Part shown: positions 23,401 to 34,333 of the stretch, one piece after another
Layout of the letters: every line of letters starts with the position of its first letter
Position numbering within the stretch: the stretch's first letter is position 1
Position numbers and translations under genes: made by a program
The notes under the pieces: generated by a model
Databases searched by the model: none
The model's input: the letters and a program-made list of their open reading frames with translations, nothing else
What the model was told of the DNA's origin: nothing
Assembly: GCF_022539315.1 (NCBI RefSeq)
Contig: NC_066337.1
Location: forward strand, 3,243,234-3,307,233
Direction of reading: 5' to 3'
Source: Serinus canaria
Taxonomy: Eukaryota; Chordata; Aves; Passeriformes; Fringillidae
DNA length: 64,000 bases

Positions 23401-24060
23401 GAAACCAAAATTGTTCTGGAAGTGCTCTAAAATCCCAACAGCAGCAGCACAGGGCCTGGGGTGACCCTGCAACCAGGAATTTGGGAGGGAGAATGGACCA
23501 AAATTCACCCCCTGATCCCCCCAGGGATGGGGATGTGCAACCCCCAGGTCACAGCTGAACCCCGGGGGTGCTGCAGGTGCTGAGGAGCCCACGCAGGACC
23601 CTGGAATCTCACCCGAACCCACAGCAGCAGGGATATTTATTTCTGCCAGTTTACACACAGCTTTTGTGTCTCACTGAAAAACAAAAGCCCTGAAGAAAGG
23701 CAATTAAAATATTATAATTATTGGCGGTGGAGTATTTGCTTTTATCGGCTCCTATTTAAAAAGATGCAAATAGGGGCAGTTTTAGCATTCCAGTCAGCCC
23801 GGCTCCCTCCTGCAGGGATGGAAATATTTGCTTTAGTCAACTTTGTTGTGCTGATTTCCTACTTTCCCTTATTTTCCCCTTATTTTCCCATCATTACACT
23901 CACTCCCCTCCCTGGCACCGAGTCCCTTTTGCCGGTTTGGTCTTTTCCCTGGGCTGGGCCCCGTACTTGGGGTGTCCCCAATGCTCTAGGGGGGGACTGA
24001 GCCACCCTGGGGGTGCACTGGGGTGAAGCCCCCTTCCCATGCCCCACCCCCCAAAGTGGG
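20451..24060. other. Intergenic DNA, no gene recognised
   Basis: No coding exon is recognised. It includes a T-rich run near 21068-21086, a GC-rich C-run region at 22090-22470, and a very short CR1 remnant listed separately. Overlapping open frames on both strands carry no family signature. Confidence 0.55.
23299..23342 (-). mobile_element. Minimal CR1 LINE 3' remnant
   Basis: About 44 bp of reverse-complement CR1 end (gaatcatttgggttggaaag, then acctctcaggccagtgattc). Too short to place in a subfamily. Confidence 0.55.
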
Positions 24061-24079
24061 GGGGGTCAGGAGCGTGGGG

Positions 24080-24690
24080 GGGCTGGAGGGGGACAGGGAG
24101 AGGCTGTTCTGCACCTGGGGATGGGATTTTGGGGGGCTGGAGGGGGACAGGGAGGCTGTTCTGCACCTGGGGATGGGATTTTGGGGGGCTGGAGGGGGAC
24201 AGGGAGAGGCTGTTCTGCACCTGGGGATGGGATTTTGGGGGGCTGGAGGGGGACAGGGAGGCTGTTCTGCGCCTGGAGTTGGGATTTTGGGGGGCTGCAG
24301 GTGGGGAGGGGCAGGGGATAGAGGGGGACAGGGAGGCTGTTCTGCGCCTGGAGTTGGGATTTTGGGGGGCTGCAGGTGGGGAGGGGCAGGGGATAGAGGG
24401 GGACAGGGAGGCTGTTCTGCGCCTGGAGTTGGGATTTTGGGGGGCTGCAGGTGGGGAGGGGCAGGGGATAGAGGGGGACAGGGAGGCTGTTCTGCGCCTG
24501 GAGTTGGGATTTTGGGGGGCTGCAGGTGGGGAGGGCAGGGGATAGAGGGGGACAGGAGAGGCTGTTCTGCGCCTGGAGTTGGGATTTTGGAGGGCTGCAG
24601 GTGGGGAGGGGCAGGGGATAGAGGGGGACAGGGAGGCTGTTCTGCGCCTGGAGTTGGGATTTTGGAGGGCTGCAGGTGGGGCAGGGCTGG
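24080..24690. repeat. G-rich minisatellite, 52/54-bp then 75-bp units
   Basis: The landmark gctgttctgc recurs at 24103, 24155, 24209 and 24261 (spacing 52, 54, 52). It then recurs at 24336, 24411, 24486, 24561 and 24636 (spacing exactly 75). The longer unit is the shorter one plus a segment of about 23 bp containing further G runs. Within each 75-bp unit, four or more runs of 3-5 G separated by 1-5 bases fit an intramolecular G-quadruplex motif on the plus strand. Because 75 is divisible by three and the repeat lacks stops, long open frames exist on both strands; they look like low-complexity artefacts, not a gene. Confidence 0.95.
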
Positions 24691-24774
24691 AGGGGCAATT
24701 CTGAGCCGAGAGCGCCCTCCTCTGGTCACTGCCGCTGGTCACAGCCCCGCCGGGACCCCCGGGGCTGGGCAGGG

Positions 24775-25475
24775 GATGTGACAGGGTTGGGGACATGGGC
24801 CATGGTCTGGGGGTGTGACAGGGCTGGGGACATGTGCCATGGGCTGGGGACATGTGCCATGGGCTGGGGACATGGGCTGGGGACATGTGCCATGGGCTGA
24901 GGGTGTGACAGGGCTGGGGACATGTGCCATGGGCTGGGGTGTGTGACAGGGGCTGGGGGTGTGACAGGGCTGGGGACATGATCTGGGGTATATGTGCCAT
25001 GGGCTGGGGGTGTGACAGGGCTGGGATGTGGGCTGGGGAACATGTGCCATGGGCTGTGTGCCATGGGTTGTGGGACAGGGGCTAGGGGACATGGGCTCAG
25101 TGACATGGGCTGGGTGACACATGCCATGGGTTGTGTGCCAGGCACTGTGTGCCATGGGCTGGGTGACACATGCCATGGGCTGGATGCCAAGGGCTGGGTG
25201 CCGTGGGTTCTGTGGCATGGGCTGTGAGACATGTGCCATGTGCAATGTACCCTGTGCTCTGTGCTTGGGACCATGCACACTTTGCCCTGTCCCGTGTGCC
25301 ATGCACAGTGTGTCCTGTCCCACGTGCCCAGTCCCACGTGCCACGTTCAGTGTGCCCTGTCCCTTGTGCCCAGTCCTACATGCCATGTTCAGTGTGCTCT
25401 GTCCCACATGCCCTCTCCCATGTGCCCAGTCCCTTGTGCCACGTTCAGTGTGCCCTGCACAGCTCTGGGCTCTCA
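24775..25475. repeat. Degenerate minisatellite of ACATGTGCCATGGGCTGGGG type
   Basis: A unit of about 17-24 bp built on acatgtgccatgggctgggg repeats imperfectly. From about 25240 it grades into a related gtgccatgttcagtgtgccc series. It starts less than 100 bp after the 75-bp minisatellite. CATG and CCATGG palindromes recur in every unit. Extended open frames across it on both strands result from the repeat and have no protein family features. Confidence 0.85.
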
Positions 25476-28400
25476 CACACCGTGTGTGTTCCTGCTTTTT
25501 GCTTTCAGTGTTAGAGACCAAGCAGGTGACAGAGAGGCCACCAAGAGCCCATGTCTCCATGTGCCACCACATCTCCTCAGCAGCGTGCCACTTGCTGGAG
25601 CCCCTGCAACAGTGGGTGACCCCCAGACCCCCCCACCACCAGGCACAGGGGGTGGAGAGCTGGATTTAGGCTGGGCTCCATCCCTGGGGACAGGACAGGA
25701 GAGGGGACAGCAGGACTGGACAGGTACCCAGCCCTCAGTCCAGCCAAACCCAGCACTCATCACCTGGGGTCCCTCCCTGGGGACAGGAGAGGAGGGACAA
25801 GGGGACAGGACAGGTGTGTCCATCCCTCATCCAGCTAAAAGCAGGAGCCACCAGCCCCCCCAGCCCCAAAGGTCTTTGCCCCCATTACACTCACAAAGCA
25901 GCTTCCCTCCATGTCCAGCCTCCCCCCCACAAGCCTCCGAGGGTAATTAACTCTCTAATTAAAGATTAGAGCGCGGCTGTTGTTGGGTTTTCCCCACAGG
26001 GACAGTCCCACAATCTGGGCAAGGATTATCCAAAGCCGTGTGCTGGCTCTGGCCACGGGGTTGGGCTTTGGGAAGGGCATTCCAAGGTGCAGAGGAGGGG
26101 CAGGACAGGCTGCTCCCCATCCCTCCCTCTTGGGTTGGTTTTGGGAAAGCAGAGAGCAGGAGGGAGGAGAAAGGAAGGGAAAATTGTTGTGAGGGTCCAG
26201 GGACAGCCTGGCTCCCAGCCACGGTGCTGAGCAGGACAGGCGGGCAAGGAGACACCCCAGGGAGCTGGGATTGGGAATGACCTGTGGAACCAAACCTTTT
26301 CCATTCTCTTTTTCCCCCCAAAAAAAATATATGAAAAAAAAAAATGTTTCCTGCATTCACCCCGTCAGTGGGATCGGTGGTGGGTAAATCCCTGGAGAAA
26401 AGCCAAGGGGGCAAAGGGGAAGCCCAGCCTGGCACCAGCTGCTCACCCCCAGCCCCTGGGGGTCCCCCAGTGCCCCCCAGTGCCCCCCCAGGCTCTCCCA
26501 GCCCCTTTCCTCCCCCCCCTCCCTGCACAACCCCGGGCAGTGCTCAGCAAGGCTCTTGTCCCACGTTATTAAGTTTACCTTGCTCACAAAGCCCTCAAGA
26601 TTATAAAAATGCAAAAAAGGCCCTTTCTGTTCACCTCCCTCATCCTCTGCTTTGCACTTTCGATCAGATTCCAGCACAGCTGACTAATTTCCCCGTTTCC
26701 AGCCCTTTTTGCTGCTGGGAGGAATTCTGTGGGATCAGCCAGCCCTGAATTCTGAATTCCACAGAGGTGAAACCCAGCTAAACCCCATTTTTCTCCCCTG
26801 TTTTGGAGCAGATCTCTGGTTTTAGGCTCTTTCCCAGCCTCTACCAACCAGCTCAAAGCAACAGGCTGATATAAATGAATCATAGCCAGACTTTTTTTCT
26901 TTTTATGTCTCTACAGTTTGGCCTTGTTGTGGAAAAATCTATATTTTAACCCTAATTGTCTCCCGGTGGTAATGATTAAGGCATGGCTGGGTGATTTGCA
27001 TTCCAAATGCCACAGGGCTCTCGGTCCATCCTGGATGAATCCCAGGCTCAGTGTCCAAACCCCATTAAAAAAAAAAAAAGGGAAAAAGAGCCCATTAATG
27101 TGCACTTGCTTTTGATATAGTCTGTGGGAGCTTCTCACTCCTCCAGCCACCAGTTCCTGCTCCTCATCTGAGCATCAAAGAGGGGAAAAGCAAAAATTCC
27201 CAAAGATTTTTTTCCCCCTGGAGCTGCTTTCCCATCTCCTCCTCACAGATTTGCCCTGCACGAGGAATTTGGGATAATTCCCCCATCCACACCTGTGGTT
27301 AATAAAACTTCCCCCAAGAGGGGAAAACCTAAAATAGAGTCATTCTTTGGGGAATTGCAAAGTTATATTTGGAATTAAACAAAATAGACCTGAGATAATT
27401 ACATAGCCAAAATATCTATATATAAAAATATTTCCTATGAAATCTGCATATTAAAAGAATTCCCACGAGAAATCACACAAAGCAGCAGAAATTGGAGAGT
27501 GGAAACAAGTTTGTAAATAATGAATATGTATTAAAAAAATGAAATATATTCAAGTTAGGCAGTGGAGGGGTTGCAAGGCTGGTAAATATCAGCCTATAAA
27601 GAGCAAATTGCAATGGAGCCAGAGTTTATTTAGTCTTATGTGAGGTTTTGTAAAGGCTCAGTCCAACCCACTCTGCAGCTCCATAAATGGAGTTTTCCAT
27701 TATTGTTTTGCAGATTAAAACACACAGGCTGCAAGTTGAGGAAGGACATTAAATTTCTTTTTTATTACCTTTTATAAAGTGATATAACTGGCTTTATTAT
27801 ATTTTCAACTTTCAATGGAATGAGCATTTTTACTGGGATTTACACATTCCCCCTGCAGCTGGGGGAGCTTGGCAGGGTTCTTACAGGGGATGACACCCCA
27901 GCACCCAAAAATAAAAAGAGTTAGAGCAATTGCAGATCACATCTTTGTTCATATTTGTCAAAAAATCAGGAAAACAGCCCCAGAAAATGTAGGAAAACCA
28001 GAGTGCACATACAGGAAAACATGGCTGGAATAAATTAAAGAGCAGTGCAAATCCTGCTAGGGATCAGCATTTGGAAAAGGAAACTAAAAATGATGTCTCT
28101 CGACATTAAGAGCTGAAAAAACATCCCCACTTCAAATCAATTTTGGATCCACTGCCTTCCCAAGGGGAATCTCGGAGTCCTGCTGGATCCCTGGCCAGGC
28201 TGCCACTTTCCACAGGGGAGCAAACCCAGCTTGCCCCAAAAACATCCAGTCCCACCCCATTCCCAGGAGGAAATATCTCCCTTACACAACTCCTGGAGCC
28301 TTGAGGGTCACTGAAAACAAGGAGGGAAAGGGAATGCGCTCCCGTATTTTGAATTACATGAGTCTGGGGCTGGCTTATCCCCTCCTGCCTCCCCAGCAAC

Positions 28401-28704
28401 CCCACCTGAGCCAAAAAAAAACACTTCCCAAAAGCTCTTTCCTCGCCAAACACGAGCTCAAGCCCCACAGATCTGAGCAGAATCACAGCAGCAACCAGAC
28501 CAGGGTCCCCTCAGGCGCAGCTGTACCTGGGAGCATCCAGCTGAGCGTGCCTAATAAAGCCGAGGAGGAATTTCCTTCCCTGTTCCCATCAAAGCTGATT
28601 AGTGGGAGCCACTAACGAACCCTGCCAGGAGCTGGATGGCCCCTCTGCTTTTTGCTGCAGTGGGAATGGCCGTGATTCAGCCCCCCCAGATCCTAGCTGG
28701 GGAT
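25476..28704. other. Intergenic DNA, no gene recognised
   Basis: No exon is recognised. The 25940-25975 part is TTAA-rich. The 27300-27850 part is a long AT-rich block (TATATA, TTTATT and AATTAAA motifs) that does not resemble the window's repeats and could contain a conserved element. GGGGAT at 28699-28704 is the left target-site copy of the following LTR. Confidence 0.5.
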
Positions 28705-29085
28705 TGTCACGGATGTGTTTTATAAAAAATCATTTTGACGGGATTTTTCTCCTGAGAAGTCTCAGAGGAAAAGGAAAACAAGAATTATCTGCTGCTGTGG
28801 AATGCAACAGGTGCATCTTTGGTTGGTCCATGTGAGTTGTTTCTACTTGCTGACCAAGCACAGGTCCAGCTGTGTGGGACTCTGGTCAGTCACAAGATTT
28901 TATTATCATTTATTTCCTTTCAAGCCCTCTGATGAAATCCTTTCCTCTATTCTTTAGTACAGTTTTAGTATAGCATTTTCTTTTAATATAATATATAACA
29001 TAGAATAATAAATCAGCCTTCTGAAACATGAAGTCAAGATTGTCATCTCTTCCCTCGTCCTGGGACCCCTGGGAACACCAACCCA
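28705..29085 (+). mobile_element. Solo LTR of a second ERV family, perfect TSD
   Basis: A 381-bp element runs from TGTCACGGATG to a terminal CA at 29084-29085. It is flanked by a perfect 6-bp duplication, GGGGAT (28699-28704 and 29086-29091). It has an AT-rich 3' third with an AATAAA signal (29007-29012), followed by a GGACCCCTGGGAACACC-type end, so it is in plus orientation. From memory this text strongly resembles an LTR abundant in songbird genomes; I do not assign a family name. No internal retroviral genes remain. The duplication length is again that of class II (ERVK-like) elements. Confidence 0.9.
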
Positions 29086-29560
29086 GGGGATGGGCACAAT
29101 GCCAGTGTCCCCATGCAAATAAATTCTCCCTGGTGTCTGCCGTGAGATGTGACCAGGAAGAGAGCAAAGCAGGCTCCAGCTTAGGAATAAAGGAAAGAAC
29201 TTTATAACTTACAAGGTGAAAAAAAGGAACACACAGAACTCAGAATGAAAACCTTCCAAAAATATTCCTCCTCCTCCTCCTCCTCCTCCTCCTCCTCCTC
29301 CTCCTCCTCCTCCTCCCAGTTTCCACCACCACACAACAGCTCCAACCTCCGAACCAAGAGAGAGTTCCGCTGGGAGTTCTCTGCTTTTAACCCCCTGTGC
29401 TCTCAGAGGTGTGTCCGTGTCCTCAGTGGCCACACCAGGTGCCAGTATTCAAATCTGAGCACCCACTGGTTTGATCACAGCCTCCCAAAAGAACTCACTT
29501 CCTTATCAAACCAGGACAGCAGTAAAAAAGCCGAGCTTCACCCCAAAAGCTGGAGTAGAG
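29086..29560. other. Possible diverged ERV/LTR-derived segment around a (TCC)n microsatellite
   Basis: The text either side of the (TCC)n run (29185-29260 and 29318-29510) has the feel of interspersed-repeat sequence: ggaataaaggaaagaacttt, then ctggtttgatcacagcctcc. I could not define termini or a duplication. Treat this as an unclassified possible repeat. Confidence 0.3.
29266..29317. repeat. (TCC)17 microsatellite
   Basis: About 17 uninterrupted TCC units. It would read as polyserine on the plus strand or polyglycine on the minus strand in one frame, but nothing around it is a gene. Confidence 0.95.
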
Positions 29561-30200
29561 CAGGGTGCAGGATTTGGGGATTTGTCTCACCACGCCTCCC
29601 ACGTTCCAAAATCTGCCCAGGACTTGGGGATTTGCCCCCCACTGTTGGCTCACCACACCCTCCACGTCCCGAAATCTGCCTGAGCCCCAGTCCCATTTTG
29701 GTTCACCCCAAAACACAGAGCCCTAGAGGCTGCAGAAAGTGAACGAGCGTGGTCTGGGGTACTGCCACAGCGCAGGGGTTTCATGAAGGGCAGAGGTGCA
29801 GAGCAGGAGAAGGTGGAGAACATGAGCATCAGTACAAGAAGAGGTGAAGAACACAAGTGTCAGTGACTGAGTGACCCCAGAGCAGCCTCTGCTCTCAGCT
29901 CCAAGGGTCTGGGGAGCATGGCCAGAGCCTGGTGCGTCCTGCCAGCTGCAGGGACAGCACCACATCTCCCAGGGGGATCTGGGGCTGTGAGCTGATGTCT
30001 AAAGCTGCCCTGTGACCCCAAGGCTTGGAAACCACCCAGTGATTGGCTCAACCAAAGCAAAGAGGTCTGAGCAGCCAGAGCTCTGAAAGAGGGAGGGATG
30101 AGGGGGGAAGAAGGTTTTGTTGGGCCAGCAAATATTTATTGATTGCATTGTAAATAAAATATTACATTTAGCATAGAAATTAACTTCAGTCCTATATAGA
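29561..30200. other. Intergenic DNA, no gene recognised
   Basis: There are short near-duplicate segments at about 29575-29650 (gatttgtctcaccacgcctc and gatttgccccccactgttgg contexts). No coding or RNA feature is recognised. Confidence 0.5.
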
Positions 30201-30692
30201 AATCATAGAATCAGAGAATGGCCTGGATTGGAAGGCAATTTAAAGATGATTTTGTTCCACCCCTGCCATGGGCAGGGACACCTTCCACTATCCCAGGCTG
30301 CTCCAAGCCCTGTTCAGCCAAGTTGGGCACTTCCAGGGATCCAGGGGCAGCCACAGCTTCTCTGGGCACCCTGTGTCAGGCCCTCACCACCCTCACAAGG
30401 AATAATTCCCTCCCAGTATCTGATCTACTCCTACTCTGTGTCAGGCTGAAGCCATTGCCCCTTTTCCTGTTGCCCCAGGCTCTTGTAAAACATCTCTCCC
30501 CACCCTTTTTGTTGGCTCCTTCAGGTGCTGGGAGGATGATATTTGGTTACCCCTCAGCTCCCCTTCTCCAGGCTGAACAACCCAAATTCTCTCAGCTTTT
30601 CCTCCCAGCAGAGCTGCTCCATCTCTCTGATGATCCTGGTGCCTCTCTCCAGCAGCTCCAGGTCCTTCCTGAGCTGGATGAACCTCTCTGCT
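30201..30692 (-). mobile_element. CR1 LINE 3' fragment, longest in the window
   Basis: The reverse-complement CR1 end begins aatcatagaatcagagaatg and proceeds through the standard landmarks: ccatgggcagggacaccttc, cttctctgggcaccctgtgt, ctccaggctgaacaacccaa, then ctctgatgatcctggtgcct. It is about 490 bp, 5'-truncated, and carries no intact reverse transcriptase segment. It begins directly after a short AT-rich tract. Confidence 0.92.
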
Positions 30693-31139
30693 CTCCGAGC
30701 CCATGGAGAGAGACCAGAAAAAACAGGATTTGGGGATTTTCCTCCTCTGTAGGAGCAGCAGCACAAATGTGGGCACCTCTGGAAGTGAACCATCCCTGGG
30801 AAGAGCAGGAGGCTGAGCCAGGGCGTGGGGAACAGCCCGTCCTGGTGGGCGCTGCCGCTGCTCCGCACTGCTGTCGGCCAGCGTGAGGGCAGATCTGATA
30901 TCCATAAATCAACATATTCCTCATTTCCAGGCATTGCAGCCTGACAGCTGTTACATGAGCACATTGTTAGGAGCTGTCAGGCACTGATACATAGTGCCTT
31001 TTACAACATATGTTGACTTTTATCTAATGTTGTTCCATAATTAGCCCCAGGGAGCGGGAATCTGGGCAGCCGGCTGGCTCTGTGATCTCAGCTAACCTTT
31101 GCTGCTGGGGGGAAAAGGGCACAGCTGGGAGGGCTGAGA

Positions 31140-31353
31140 GCTTCCATGGATGCAGCAGAGGGCAGGTGGAGTGTGGATGGGAGTGGTACCCACAGTCCAG
31201 CACTGGGGATGCTTCCATGGATGCAGGAGAAGGCAGGTGGAGTGTGGATGGGAGTGGTACCCACAGTCCAGCACTGGGGATGCTTCCATGGATGCAGGAG
31301 AGGGCAGGTGGAGTGTGGATGGGAGTGGTACCCACAGTCCAGCACTGGGGATG
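31140..31353. repeat. 71-bp tandem repeat, three copies
   Basis: The landmark cttccatggatgcag recurs at 31141, 31212 and 31283, a period of exactly 71 bp. The three copies are nearly identical, differing mainly at cagcagaggg/caggagaagg/caggagaggg, which implies recent duplication or homogenisation. Frames stay open through it, but 71 is not divisible by three, so each frame encodes different text in each copy. Confidence 0.95.
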
Positions 31354-34150
31354 GAGCAGGTCTGGTTCCTTTCTGCAGTGCCTGAGTGCTTTGGAGCCAT
31401 CTAAGAGATAAAATAAAGCCCCAAGGATTTGGGAGCTTCCCTCCTGGATGGAGCCTTGCTCCAAGCAGGGTCATGGCCCTGGGGGACTGGGATGAGGAGG
31501 GGACCAAGAGGTTCTTCTCTGATGCATGGATGGAGAGGGAAGACAGGGATGATTTACTGGCCAGGATGGGAGATAAATGAAGGAGCAGATGGTGGAGTTA
31601 ATGAGTGGAAAGGGTAGATGGATGGACAAAGAGACAATGGAGACAATGTGATAATGGATGGCTGCATTTCTACCCAGATAAGGACAAATGTTCCAGTCCT
31701 CACAGCCCCGCTCTTGTCTAGGACCTGTGACGGTGCCCACTGAGGACAGTTCTTGGTCACTGTCCCTCTCACCACCCCATGGTCCATGTCACCCTTCAGG
31801 AGCTCCTTTGCTGTCACCAAAAGTGATTCCATTCACTCTGAAATATCCCCAGGCTCCAGATTCACCAAAACAAGCACCAGAGTGCTCAGAACCTGTTGGT
31901 CTCTATGGAAGAGCTCCCAGCTTTGAGGAGAAGCCCCAAGGGACCGATGGCTGCAGGGAGGGGACACTGTCCCCCTGCAGCCCCTGGCTGCCTGGGCTGT
32001 TTTCCTTTCCTCGCTGCAGCTGCTCGAGCTTGAAAAAACAGGAGAGGAAAAATAAATCAATAAGACACCAAGATAAATATGCTTTCCATGTTGCAGCCGA
32101 TTCCTCTGGACGTGCCGTGGTGGCTGCATAATTCATAAACTCGCCCCTAATATGCAAATGGGGCAGCTCCTGCCAGGCTGGCCCAGAGGGACCCGAATTT
32201 TCCCCCACTGGCAGACAATCCCCTGTTGTGTGTGGTTTGGGGTGCAGAGTTGTGCATTCATGTTCAGCAGCAGTGTGCTCCAACCCTTCCTGCAGCTCAC
32301 ATCATTCTGGGCTGTGGGGTGAGAAAACATTCCTTCCTCCTGGTTTGCATTCGTCTGTCCCTGCTGTGATTCTTGGTGTCACCCCACAGGGTTCCTTGAG
32401 GGTTTAGGGCTTTCAAAGATGCTTCACTCCCTGGCACAGTGCAGGGATAACATCCAGCACAGGGTTCCTTTTCCAGAGGCTGCCCTGGCTGCAGAAATTC
32501 TCCTTTTGGGGTCTGTAACACACACACACCCCACCACAGAGTGATCCTGGGGCAGCCCCAGGTCTGGAAAAGGCTGGAGAATGAGGCACAGCTCAGCTGC
32601 AAGTGCCCAGGAGAATTCTCTTGGGGAATAAATTCCTGCCCAGCCCTGGCCAAGCGCAGACCCCTCCAGCTCTGCATCCACCCATTCCAAACTTTCAATG
32701 CAGCATTTCATCTCTCCTCACAAAAGCCATGTCTCTGGGAACAAACCTCAGCCAGAGCCCAAGAAACTTCTCCACAGTGAAGGATAAAAGCCCCTGCATG
32801 TGTCTAATGCTGAATCAGCCAACTCACCCACCCCAAGGGTATCTCCTTGTGAGGGCAGAGCTGCACAGCCCCTCTCACTGCAGGGTTATTGTTGTTTTGC
32901 TGGAGAAATCCTTTTTTCCCATTTTTTACACTGCCCCCCTCGCTCTGGATCACTGGGGGGGATGATCCAGCCAAAGATTTCCCCAGGTGCTGCATGTCCA
33001 TGGAACCAAAAGGATTTGTGCCACCACATCAGGGGTGAGACATTCCCCCTGTCCCATGGAACCCATCTCCTGCCCACAGCCCCCCTGGATGGGTTTGATC
33101 TGAGGATCCAGGTCTTTAAAAAGGAAAATTTCACAGGCGTTTCCTTCCCATCCTTCAGACAAACACAACAGTGGAGGAAAGCACCCGGCTAAGACCTTGA
33201 TGCAGCAGAAGGGCAAGAAAACCTGCTTGCTTTTATGAGGGATTAGGGCCAACTTAGTTGTGTCTTAAGCTACTAAAGGCTTATAAAAGCCCTGAAGAAT
33301 AGGCTGCACTCCTTGGAAAAACCTCCCAGGGCTCCACTAAAAATGTCAATTTAAAGTTAGAGTGCAGCCTGCTTCAGTGCAGAGCCGTGCTCTGCAAACA
33401 GCAAGCCTGGAGAGGGGAGTTTGGGGGGGAAAAATGGGATTTGGGTCCCCTGCATGGATAGCACAGGGCTGAGGGGCAGCTGGGAATAAACACTGTTTGT
33501 CAGTATGGGTGAGAATGATGGGTGTTATGGAACTCAGCACCAAGTTCTCAGCTAGAAAAGCAGTTTATTGGTGATTTTAGCACTGCAGCATCCTCAGGGA
33601 TTCATTTCAGGCAGCACATGCAAGACCAGGATCTGACCTAGGGATGGGCAGTGTCCTGGCAGGGAATGCTGGGGATGGAGCCCACCTTGCTCAGCTCCCA
33701 GCTGAGGTTCTCCCTTTCCAGGGGCTGCCCACAGCCTTCTCCTGCTTTCCCCATCTCTGTGCTCCTTCCTCCTCCATCCCACCCGCTCAGCTCACCAGGA
33801 GTGGCTGCTTTTCCCAGATAAATGGCTTAATTAGCTTCCTATTGACTCAAGGAGCACATTCCTCTGGCAGGGCTGGGAAAGGAGAGGCAGGGGAGCACAT
33901 CCTGCATCCCAGCAGCACCACGGGCTGCCAGGATGGAAAGCTCTTTGCCCTATGGAATCACAGCTGAGAAAGGCAGATCCAGCCCCAGGAGGGGTTTCCT
34001 GGTCCCTGCATGAGCATTTGTGTGAGCATCCCTGGAGCAAATTCCATCCTGTATTCCCTGGGAGAAGAGGAAAGCACAAAGGGTGAGACTGTGGCAGCAG
34101 GAGAAATCCAAGAAATAAAATTATTTCTTTATTTTTTGGGGAGGTGGGGT

Positions 34151-34333
<183 letters not shown>

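Noticed and set aside
23900..25000. Open frames of 250-366 codons on both strands
   Set aside because: They coincide with the 75-bp minisatellite and its neighbour. The unit length is divisible by three and lacks stops, and the translation is repeated low-complexity Pro/Gly text with no start context or family match.
31140..31353. Regular direct repeats as a CRISPR-like array
   Set aside because: The copies are contiguous with no unique spacers, and the DNA is vertebrate.
33270..33300. TATA-like gcttataaaagcc as a promoter
   Set aside because: Isolated motif with no initiator, CpG block or downstream exon.
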